Origin: Streptosporangiaceae bacterium
GTDB taxonomy: Bacteria; Actinomycetota; Actinomycetes; Streptosporangiales; Streptosporangiaceae
Direction: 5' to 3'
DNA: 63,124 bases
NCBI GenBank assembly: GCA_030038295.1
Contig: JASHPF010000216.1
Location: 1-63,124 of the forward strand
Position 1 is the stretch's first letter. Every line of letters starts with the position of its first letter. The notes beneath the pieces are model-generated. The model was not told where the DNA came from, did no database searches, and worked only from the letters and a program-made list of their open reading frames with translations. The translations under genes and the position numbers were made by a program. This document shows positions 7,711 to 15,246 of the stretch, piece by piece.

Positions 7711-9477
7711 GTGCGCAACCCCGGCATCATTGGTGCCGTGGCAGTTACCCCAACGTTCCCGAGCCGCGAGACCCTCGACCGGCTGAGGTTCAAGCCGCTG
7801 GACGTGATCGTCGGCGCGGGCGTGCTGCTGCTGATCTACGTCGTCGTTCGCGTCGGCGCGGGCGCGCGGGCACCGGTCCATCCGTCGGCGACCATCAGCC
7901 TGTCGCCGTCGAACCTGCCCTACTACGCCGCCCGCAGCCTGCTGCGGATGTTTATCGCGCTGGTCCTCTCGTACGCGTTCAGCCTCGGCTACGCCTATGT
8001 CGCGGCCCGAAGCCGGCGCTGGCGCCGGGTGCTGATTCCGGCGCTGGACATCCTCCAGTCGGTTCCGGTACTCGGCTTCCTGGCCATCACGGTGACGTTT
8101 TTCGTCGCTCTCTCTCCCGGCTCGGAACTCGGGTACGAGTGCGCGGCGATCTTCGCCGTGTTCACGTCTCAGGCCTGGAATATCACGTTTTCCTTCTACC
8201 ACTCCCTGATCAGCCAGCCCGCCGATTTCGACGAGGCCAGCAAGCTGATGGGCCTGTCGCGGTGGAAGCGGTTCTGGACCATCGACGTGCCGGGCGGCGC
8301 GATCGGACTGGTCTGGAACGGCATGATGAGCTTCGGCGGCAGCTGGTTCTTCCTGACCGCCTCCGAGCTGATCACGGTGGGCAATCGCAAGTACACGCTG
8401 CCCGGCGTGGGGTCGTATGTCGGCGTGGCCGAGAGCGAGGGCAAGCTGGCCGACGTCGTCTGGGGCATCATCACGATGATCATCATCATCCTGGTGGTCA
8501 ACTTCTTCTTCTGGCGGCCGCTGGTCGCCTACGTGGAGAAGTTCCGGAACGAGCAGTCCGAGTCGGAGCTCAAGGCCAGGTCGCTGCTGCTGGATACGCT
8601 GCGCCGGTCGAACTGGCCGCGCGCGCTCGGGCGCGGCCGGCAGGCCCTCGCCCTCCCGGTCAACCGGGTGATGGGCCGCGTGACCGGGATCGACGACCAG
8701 AGCCTCGGCGTGCACGAGACCAGGCGCCGGGCCGCGGACGTGGCATTCTTTGCCGTACTGACGATCGCGCTCGGCTTTGGCCTGTACAGCATGCTTACCT
8801 ACATCGCGACCGGCGCGGACGGACTGGCGGTGTTCGGCACCGCGTTCACGGATGGATTTGTCACGTTCCTGCGCGTCGTGACCGTGGTGGCGATCGCCTC
8901 GGTCCTGTGGGTGCCCGTCGGCGTGTGGATCGGCTTCAACCCGCGGGTCGCCCAGTTCATGCAGCCGATCGTTCAGATACTGGCCAGCTTCCCGGCGAAC
9001 TTCATCTTCCCGTTCGCCATCGTGGTGTTCCTGGATATAGGGCTGCCGCTGAACTTTGGCGCGATCGTCCTGATGGCGCTGGGTACGCAGTGGTACGTGC
9101 TGTTCAATGTCATCGCCGGCGCGAGCGCGGTGCCCTCTGATCTGAAGGAAGCCATGGACAACCTCGGTGTCAGAGGCTGGGACCGATGGCGCCGGTTCGT
9201 CCTGCCCAGCATTTTCCCGGCGTACGTGACCGGCGCTATCACCGCCGCCGGGGGAGCCTGGAACGCCACCATCGTCGCGGAGATCGTCTCCTACAACCAC
9301 AAGCAGCTCGTCGCGAAGGGCCTCGGCTCGTTCATCGCGCTGAACAGCGGCTCGACCCACCTGCTGCCCGAGCTGTTCGCCGGTCTGCTGGTCATGTCCC
9401 TGTACGTCACCGGGCTGAACGTGCTCGTGTGGCGCCGGCTGTACAAGCTGGCCGAGACGAGGTTCGCGCCGGCATGA
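7711..9477 (+). CDS. ABC importer permease, two fused NitT/TauT-type permease domains
   Basis: The 588-aa protein contains two homologous BPD-type permease halves in one chain. Each has its EAA loop that contacts the ATPase: DFDEASKLMGLSRW (about 172-185) and DLKEAMDNLGVRGW (about 477-490). Such fused permeases belong to the nitrate/sulfonate/bicarbonate group. Start choice is uncertain: GTG 7711 or GTG 7738. A TAGAGT box at 7656-7661 may be the -10. The gene overlaps the ATPase gene by ATGA. No substrate-binding protein gene is adjacent, so the substrate is unknown. Confidence 0.85.
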   Translation: MRNPGIIGAVAVTPTFPSRETLDRLRFKPLDVIVGAGVLLLIYVVVRVGAGARAPVHPSATISLSPSNLPYYAARSLLRMFIALVLSYAFSLGYAYVAARSRRWRRVLIPALDILQSVPVLGFLAITVTFFVALSPGSELGYECAAIFAVFTSQAWNITFSFYHSLISQPADFDEASKLMGLSRWKRFWTIDVPGGAIGLVWNGMMSFGGSWFFLTASELITVGNRKYTLPGVGSYVGVAESEGKLADVVWGIITMIIIILVVNFFFWRPLVAYVEKFRNEQSESELKARSLLLDTLRRSNWPRALGRGRQALALPVNRVMGRVTGIDDQSLGVHETRRRAADVAFFAVLTIALGFGLYSMLTYIATGADGLAVFGTAFTDGFVTFLRVVTVVAIASVLWVPVGVWIGFNPRVAQFMQPIVQILASFPANFIFPFAIVVFLDIGLPLNFGAIVLMALGTQWYVLFNVIAGASAVPSDLKEAMDNLGVRGWDRWRRFVLPSIFPAYVTGAITAAGGAWNATIVAEIVSYNHKQLVAKGLGSFIALNSGSTHLLPELFAGLLVMSLYVTGLNVLVWRRLYKLAETRFAPA

Positions 9478-12400
9478 GCAGCCCCGTGATGTCAGCGGCG
9501 CAGTCGGCCGGGTCCGTCTCCGGGCCGCCGCTGATCAGCGTGCGGAACCTGAGCAAGTCGTTCTCCGGGCCTGGCGGCCGCCCCCTGCCCGTGCTCGACG
9601 ACATCAACATCGACGTGGCCGAGGGGGAGTTCGTCGCCCTCCTCGGCCGGAGCGGCAGCGGCAAGTCGACGCTGCTGCGGTGCATCGCCGGCCTCATGAC
9701 CCCGACCGAGGGTGAGGTGCGGTTCCGCGGCAAGCCGCTGACCGGGACCAACCGCGAGACCGCGATGGTCTTCCAGACGTTCGCGCTCATGCCCTGGCTG
9801 ACCGTGCAGCAGAACGTCGAGCTCGGCCTGGAGGCGCGCGGCGTGCCGTCGGAGCAGCGGACCGAGCGGGCGCTCCGCGCGATCGACATCGTCGGCCTGG
9901 ACGGCTACGAGACCGCCTATCCCAAGGAGCTGTCCGGCGGTATGCGGCAGCGCGTCGGCTTCGCCAGGGCGCTGGTGGTCGAGCCGGCCGCGCTGCTGAT
10001 GGACGAGCCGTTCAGCGCGCTGGACGTGCTCACCTCGGAGAACCTGCGCGGCGAGCTGCTGGAGCTGTGGGAGGGGCACAAGTTCCCCACCAAGACCATC
10101 GTGATGGTCACGCACAACATCGAGGAAGCGGTCCTGCTGGCCGACCGGATCCTCGTGCTCGGCACCAACCCCGGCCGGATCCGCTTCGACCTGGTCAACC
10201 CGCTGCCACGGCCGCGCCGCCGGCGCACCCCGGATTTCGATGAGCTGGTCGACCAGATCTACCGGATGATGACGCAGCGCACTCCGACCGAGGAGCAGCC
10301 AGCCGCCACCGGCGGGGCGGCGCCGTCCGGCACCATCGGCGACACGCCGCTCCCGCAGGCCACCGTCGACGGGCTGTCGGGCCTGGTCGAGATCCTGCTG
10401 GCCCGGCACGGTGGCGCTGCCGACCTGGCCGACCTGGCCGACAACCTGGGTCTGGAGGTCGACGACCTGCTGCCGCTCGTCGACGCGCTCGTCTTGCTCG
10501 GCTTCGCCGGCCTGCATGAGGACCGGCTGGAGCTGACCGGTAACGGGCAGGTGTTCGCGGGCGCGAGCATTCAGGACTCCAAGGAGATCTTCGCCCGGGC
10601 GTCGCTCGACCACGCGCCGCTGGTCCGCACGATCTACCGCAGCCTGCGCGGCAGCCGGGACGACACGCTCCCGGCCGGATTCTTCACCGACATCCTGCGC
10701 ACCAGCTACGGCGAGGAGGAGGCGGCGCGGCAACTCGACGTCGCGGTGAACTGGGGCCGGTACGCGGAGCTGTACGACTACGACGCGACCCGCGGCGAGA
10801 TCATCCGGGAAGAGCAGGGCATCGGGGCCACCATCGCCGAGGCCCCGCGGCCCGCCGCCAGGGGATCGCTCACGGTCTACCTCGGCCCGGCGCCGGGCGC
10901 GGGCACTACCTACACGATGCTCAAGGAGGGTCAGGCGCTGCGTGCCCAGGGCGAGGACGTCGTCATCGGCTTCGCCGAGACGCACGGCAGGCCGCACACG
11001 GTCGAGGCGCTCGGCGGCCTGGAGACGGTACCGCCGGGAGCCACCGGATCCGTCCCCGAACCCAGCGCCGATCTGGATGTCGCCGCGCTGCTGGAGCGCA
11101 AGCCCGCCGTCGCGCTCGTCGACGACCTCGGTGGCCACACCGCTGCCATCGAGACGCTGCGCACTGCCGGCATTCACGTGATCAGCACGGCCGAGGTGGC
11201 GGACGTGGCCCGCGCCGCTGACGAGGTGGCGGCGATCACCGGCGCCCCGGCGCCGGCCACCGTCTCTGACGAGACGCTGGCGAGCGTCGACGCGCTGCAG
11301 TTCGTCGACTCATCGCCGGAGGCCCTGCGCAAGCGCCTCGGGCACGGCAACATCTATCCGCCGGACCAGATCGACGCGGCGCTGCGCACCGAGTTTCAGC
11401 CCGCCAGGCTCGCGGCCCTGCGGGAAATCGGGCTCCGGCTTGTGGCGCAGTGGTCGGCTGCGCAGGGCGCGACCGGGCAGGCCGCGCGGGTCTCCGACGC
11501 CGCGCGCAGTCGCGCCCGTGACGTGCTGGTCGCGGTGAAGCGGCCGGAGCACGTCGAGGCGCTGGTCCGGCGCGGGATCCGGCTGGCCAGGCAGCGCGGC
11601 GCGCGGTGCCGCGTGCTGCTGCTGCGCGAGCAGGGCGCCGCTGCCGACGAGCTCACCGAGCGCGCCGAGGCAGTCGCCACGGCTGGCGCGGCCACCGTGC
11701 TGATCCGGGAGACCCGCGATCCAGGCGCCGCCATCGTCGCCGCGGTGCAAGAGCTGAATGTCCGGCACCTGGTGCTGGCCGCGCTCCCGCCGGGCTTGCT
11801 GGATCGGTGGCGGGGCACGCTGCCCGAGCGGCTGGCCGGCCAGCTGACCGGTCTGCACCTGTACATCGAGACCGCGCCTGGTCCAGAACGGCCGGGGGAG
11901 CCGGGCAGCGCTCCGGTGACGGCCGACGGCGCCGCGGCGCCGCGTCCGCGCGGCACGATCAGGGTCTACCTCGGCTACGCGCCGGGCTGCGGAACCACGA
12001 CCGCGATGCTCGAGGAGGCGGGCCGGCGCCGCTCGCGTGGCGGCGACGTGGTCGTCGGCGCCGTCGACGCGCACGATCGCGAAGGGGTACTGGCCGAGCT
12101 CGAGGGCCTTGAGCTGGTCGGCGACGGCCGCACGCTGGATACCGCCGCGGTACTCGCCAGGCGGCCTGAGGTCGTCTGCATCGATGACCTGACCGGCGGC
12201 ACCACGACCGCGGAGAGTCGGTTCGCCGCCGCCCGCCGGCTCGCCGAGGCGGGCATCACGGTCGTGGGCACGGTCCAGCTCGGCAGGCTGGGCGTCGCGC
12301 CGGCCGGCGGGCCCGTGCTGCTCGACGAGGCCGGGCTGCTGGCGCTCGCCGACGAGATCGAGCTGGTCGACGTGCCGCCGTCCATCCTGACGGACCGGGT

Positions 12401-12992
12401 CCGCCGCGGCGAGATCGTGCCGGCCGATCAGGTTGCGCAGGCCCTGGCCACGACGTATGCGCCCGACGTGCTGCGCGCCGCGCGAGAGCGCGCGTTCGCG
12501 CTGGTTGCCGAGCACGGCGAGCGGCGACTGGCCGCCTACGCGGGCGAGCCTGCGACCGGGCTCGAGGAGGCACCCGGCGAGGACCGACAGCCGTCGATCC
12601 TCGCCTGCGCGGCGCCGCGGCCCGGCATGGAGGCGCTGATCCGGCGCGCCGCCGCGCAGGCCGCGGGCGTTGACGGGGTGTTCCGGGTCGCCACCGTCCG
12701 CACCGCGCAGCCGGACGCCGGGGAAGACGGCGTGGTGAGCGAGTACGGCAGGCTCACCGAGCAGCTCGGCGGCGAGTTCGTGGTGCTGACCGCGGCGTCG
12801 TCGGCGGCCTCGCGAGGCGCGCCCTCGACCGCCGGCGCGCTGGCCGAGTTCGCCGCCCAGAACAAGGTGACGCAGCTCGTCCTCGCCAGGGCGAAGCCGA
12901 GCCCGGCGGGCCGCTACCCGGTGCTACGCGAGCTCGTGCGGCAGGCCCGCGACGTCGAGTTGCACGTGCTGCCCGTCGAGGAGGCCGACTAG
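9474..12992 (+). CDS. ABC ATPase fused to AAA-associated domain and two KdpD-sensor/USP modules
   Basis: The 1172-aa chain starts at ATG 9474 inside the permease stop. Residues 20-245 are a complete ABC ATPase: Walker A GRSGSGKST (58-66), Q101, signature LSGGMRQR (153-160), Walker B LLMDEP (174-179), His214. Residues about 298-445 match the AAA-associated C-terminal domain of nitrate/sulfonate-type ATPases. Then come two copies of the cytoplasmic KdpD sensor (about 465-655 and 827-1010), each followed by a USP-like fold (about 680-800 and 1040-1166). In both KdpD copies the P-loop lysine is replaced: GAGTT (475-479) and GCGTT (838-842) instead of GxGKT. The KdpD features ETHGRP, NIYPPDQ and LAALREIGLRLV are visible. 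Normal KdpD kinase parts (transmembrane bundle, DHp, CA) are absent. Likely an ABC importer ATPase gated by a KdpD-type ligand or ionic signal; that role is inference. Confidence 0.9.
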   Translation: MSSPVMSAAQSAGSVSGPPLISVRNLSKSFSGPGGRPLPVLDDINIDVAEGEFVALLGRSGSGKSTLLRCIAGLMTPTEGEVRFRGKPLTGTNRETAMVFQTFALMPWLTVQQNVELGLEARGVPSEQRTERALRAIDIVGLDGYETAYPKELSGGMRQRVGFARALVVEPAALLMDEPFSALDVLTSENLRGELLELWEGHKFPTKTIVMVTHNIEEAVLLADRILVLGTNPGRIRFDLVNPLPRPRRRRTPDFDELVDQIYRMMTQRTPTEEQPAATGGAAPSGTIGDTPLPQATVDGLSGLVEILLARHGGAADLADLADNLGLEVDDLLPLVDALVLLGFAGLHEDRLELTGNGQVFAGASIQDSKEIFARASLDHAPLVRTIYRSLRGSRDDTLPAGFFTDILRTSYGEEEAARQLDVAVNWGRYAELYDYDATRGEIIREEQGIGATIAEAPRPAARGSLTVYLGPAPGAGTTYTMLKEGQALRAQGEDVVIGFAETHGRPHTVEALGGLETVPPGATGSVPEPSADLDVAALLERKPAVALVDDLGGHTAAIETLRTAGIHVISTAEVADVARAADEVAAITGAPAPATVSDETLASVDALQFVDSSPEALRKRLGHGNIYPPDQIDAALRTEFQPARLAALREIGLRLVAQWSAAQGATGQAARVSDAARSRARDVLVAVKRPEHVEALVRRGIRLARQRGARCRVLLLREQGAAADELTERAEAVATAGAATVLIRETRDPGAAIVAAVQELNVRHLVLAALPPGLLDRWRGTLPERLAGQLTGLHLYIETAPGPERPGEPGSAPVTADGAAAPRPRGTIRVYLGYAPGCGTTTAMLEEAGRRRSRGGDVVVGAVDAHDREGVLAELEGLELVGDGRTLDTAAVLARRPEVVCIDDLTGGTTTAESRFAAARRLAEAGITVVGTVQLGRLGVAPAGGPVLLDEAGLLALADEIELVDVPPSILTDRVRRGEIVPADQVAQALATTYAPDVLRAARERAFALVAEHGERRLAAYAGEPATGLEEAPGEDRQPSILACAAPRPGMEALIRRAAAQAAGVDGVFRVATVRTAQPDAGEDGVVSEYGRLTEQLGGEFVVLTAASSAASRGAPSTAGALAEFAAQNKVTQLVLARAKPSPAGRYPVLRELVRQARDVELHVLPVEEAD

Positions 12993-13004
12993 CCCTCAGC
13001 CCAG

Positions 13005-14405
13005 CTAGCCGCCGGACACCGCGGTTACCCCGGTCAGCGTGCCGACCAGGACCAGGCTGCCGGACAGCGTGGGCGAGACGAAGTGCGGCAGCGCGCTGGC
13101 CACCCGCAGCTGGTATCTGACCTGGCCGGTGGCCGGGCTCAGCTCATCCAGCACCCCCGAGTCCGGGCTGGCCACCCAGACCGCGCCGCCGCCGACCACT
13201 GGCGAGCCCCACACGTCGGCCGGCCCGCGCCAGACGACCCTGACCGCGGACCCGGCGGTGTTCACCGCGGCGAGTCCGGTCAGGCAGGGCACGTAGACGA
13301 CGCTGCCGCTCACCGCGGCACCGCCGAAAGCGGCGCACACCGGACCGGCCGCTACCTGGCCGCCGACGCCGCCGAGGTGCGCGGTGTCGAGCAGGTAACC
13401 AGTCGCGCTCTTGCCCACCTGGAGGATCTGCCCGTCCGGCAGCAGCGCGGGGGACATGGAGCCCAGGTCGAGGTCGTCGGCGCTGAGCGTGCGCCAGTCG
13501 GTCGGCGCGAAAATGCCGATCTCGGTCAGCTGAGGTGTCAGGGCGGTGACCGAGTCGCTGCCGTCGTAGGGGCCCTGCGTTGGCGCGCCATTGCCGGTGC
13601 TGACGTAGATCGTGCCGTCCGGCCCTATTACGGGGCCGCCCGCCGCCCAGATACCGCCCTGCTTCGCCGTCGGCACCTGGTAGGAATAGACGGCGCCGTG
13701 GCCACTGGCCGGCATGCCAACCACCGAGCCGGTGTAAGGGCCGCAGTCGCCGTAGTGCCCGCCGAAGACCACGTATACGTACCCGTCCTCGAGTGCGAGG
13801 GCGCCGCGCTGCTGGTCATAGAACGGCTGGTGGTCGGGCGAGGGGACATCCTCGCGTACCTCGACGACGCCGGACGCGGGGTTCAGGCCGACGAGCACGT
13901 GCTCGGTGGTGCCGGACTGGGCGACGAAGTACGCCAGTCCGTTCTGCGGGTCGTACACGCCGGTGCTGGTGATGCCGAGCGGATTCAGGTTGCCGCACGG
14001 CTGCTCGCTCAGCGGCTCAGCGGTGCCGACGCCGGTGCGCCAGCGCACCGCGCCGGTTGCCAGGTCCAGACCGTAGATTTCGTCCTGCTCGGTGGCCGCG
14101 AGGACGGTCGTGCCGACGACCAGCGGCTGCCCGTACACCGCACCGCCGAGTGCTGCCGTCCACGCCACGGCGAGCCGCCCGGCCGCGGGCAGGCCGGCAA
14201 CAGTACCCGTTCGGGCCCCGTTCCCGTGGTATTGATACCAGCCCGCCGACGCCGGTGAACCCGGGCTCGAGGCGGCGCTCGCGCTTGGCGTGGCCGCGCT
14301 GCCGGGCGACGGCAAACCGGGCGGCCGGGCCGTCGGCGTCGTCGAGCAGCCGGCGGTCGCGGTGAGGACAGCGAGCGCGGCCAGCGCTGCCGGTGCCGTC
14401 CGCAT
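13005..14405 (-). CDS. Secreted PQQ/beta-propeller lipoprotein
   Basis: The 466-aa product starts at ATG 14405 with a signal peptide ending in the lipobox TATAGC, so it should be lipid-anchored on the outer face of the membrane. A Pro/Ser/Ala linker follows, then repeated blades with PQQ-like motifs: VVGTTVLAATEQDEIYGLDLATGAVRWR is typical, and further blades contain GYVYVVFGG, GTIYVSTGNG and VVYVPCLTGL. This resembles BamB/PQQ-binding propellers. I see no dehydrogenase catalytic residues, so a scaffold or binding role is more likely. It ends 12 bp after the convergent ABC ATPase gene. Confidence 0.8.
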   Translation of the reverse strand: MRTAPAALAALAVLTATAGCSTTPTARPPGLPSPGSAATPSASAASSPGSPASAGWYQYHGNGARTGTVAGLPAAGRLAVAWTAALGGAVYGQPLVVGTTVLAATEQDEIYGLDLATGAVRWRTGVGTAEPLSEQPCGNLNPLGITSTGVYDPQNGLAYFVAQSGTTEHVLVGLNPASGVVEVREDVPSPDHQPFYDQQRGALALEDGYVYVVFGGHYGDCGPYTGSVVGMPASGHGAVYSYQVPTAKQGGIWAAGGPVIGPDGTIYVSTGNGAPTQGPYDGSDSVTALTPQLTEIGIFAPTDWRTLSADDLDLGSMSPALLPDGQILQVGKSATGYLLDTAHLGGVGGQVAAGPVCAAFGGAAVSGSVVYVPCLTGLAAVNTAGSAVRVVWRGPADVWGSPVVGGGAVWVASPDSGVLDELSPATGQVRYQLRVASALPHFVSPTLSGSLVLVGTLTGVTAVSGG

Positions 14406-14517
14406 CCTGCCAGTGTGCACCTGCACGCCATCGGCCCGGTAGATTCGGCCGTGCGGTCCCGCGGGGGGCTACCTGGGGTCGTCCCGCTGGGGCAACAGCG
14501 GCAGACACGAGGGGCAC

Positions 14518-15198
14518 ATGACCCACCAGGACGACGGCGGCGGCCGGGGCTACACGGCGGCGGGCCCGCCGGAAGAGCCCGCCGACCAGGTCCTGACCAT
14601 TCCGAACGCCATCAGCGTGGCCAGGCTGGCGGGCGTTCCGGTGTTCCTGTGGCTGGTGCTCGGGCTGCGCTCGCCGACCGGCGACTGGTGTGCCATCGGG
14701 CTGCTGATCGCCGCCGGCGTGTCGGACTGGCTCGACGGGAAGATCGCCAGGGCGCTGCATCAGCAGAGCCGGCTCGGCCAGCTGCTCGACCCGGCCGCCG
14801 ACCGGCTCTACATCGTGGCTACCGTGGTAGCGCTGGCTATTCGCGTCATCATCCCGTGGTGGCTGGTGGCGCTCCTCGCAGCCAGGGAGGTGCTGATGGC
14901 GGGGGTGCTGTGGCTGCTGCGCCGCCACGGCTGGGGCGCGCTCCAGGTCAGCTTTGTCGGGAAGACGGCCACGCTTTGCCTGCTGTACGCCTTGCCGTTG
15001 CTCTTCCTCGGTCACCACGTTGCCGCATACGCCGAGACTGCGAGGGTAGCCGGTTGGACGATGGCTATCTGGGGAACTGCCCTGTACTGGTGCGCGGCCC
15101 TGCTGTACATCGTACAGGCGAGGCGCTTGCTGACGGCAGACCCGCCGAGCCAGCGCGAGGCGCGGGTGCCGGCCTCCGGCGAATCGCGGTCGGGTTAA
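14518..15198 (+). CDS. cls: CDP-alcohol phosphatidyltransferase, probable eukaryote-like cardiolipin synthase
   Basis: The 226-aa membrane protein (ATG 14518, GAGGGG upstream) carries the CDP-alcohol phosphotransferase motif: SDWLDGKIAR, then GQLLDPAADR, giving the expected metal-binding aspartates. The same gene beside manC in Streptomyces coelicolor (SCO1389) is the characterised eukaryote-type cardiolipin synthase that joins CDP-diacylglycerol and phosphatidylglycerol. The shared neighbourhood supports the same role here. A TAGATT box at 14440-14445 is a candidate -10 element. PgsA-like phosphatidylglycerophosphate synthase is the alternative. Confidence 0.8.
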   Translation: MTHQDDGGGRGYTAAGPPEEPADQVLTIPNAISVARLAGVPVFLWLVLGLRSPTGDWCAIGLLIAAGVSDWLDGKIARALHQQSRLGQLLDPAADRLYIVATVVALAIRVIIPWWLVALLAAREVLMAGVLWLLRRHGWGALQVSFVGKTATLCLLYALPLLFLGHHVAAYAETARVAGWTMAIWGTALYWCAALLYIVQARRLLTADPPSQREARVPASGESRSG

Positions 15199-15213
15199 CC
15201 GGAGAAAGGAGAC

Positions 15214-15246
15214 ATGTCGGCGGTGGAGCCCGTGGTGGTGCCGTGA
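15214..15246 (+). CDS. Ten-codon leader ORF coupled to manC
   Basis: ATG 15214 is preceded by the strong ribosome site AAGGAGA and reads MSAVEPVVVP before TGA 15244-15246. That stop overlaps the GTG start of manC at 15243 as GTGA, while manC itself has no good ribosome site at the right distance. The leader may deliver ribosomes to manC by termination-reinitiation. The overlap is directly visible; the function is inferred. Confidence 0.5.
   Translation: MSAVEPVVVP

Noticed and set aside
7522-9360. 612-codon open frame antisense to the ABC permease
   Set aside because: Composition is typical of a reverse-frame artefact and the forward strand encodes an unmistakable permease.
14415-15242. Upstream extension of the manC frame through the cls gene
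   Set aside because: The extension is out of frame with cls and low-complexity; conserved ManC sequence begins at 15243.
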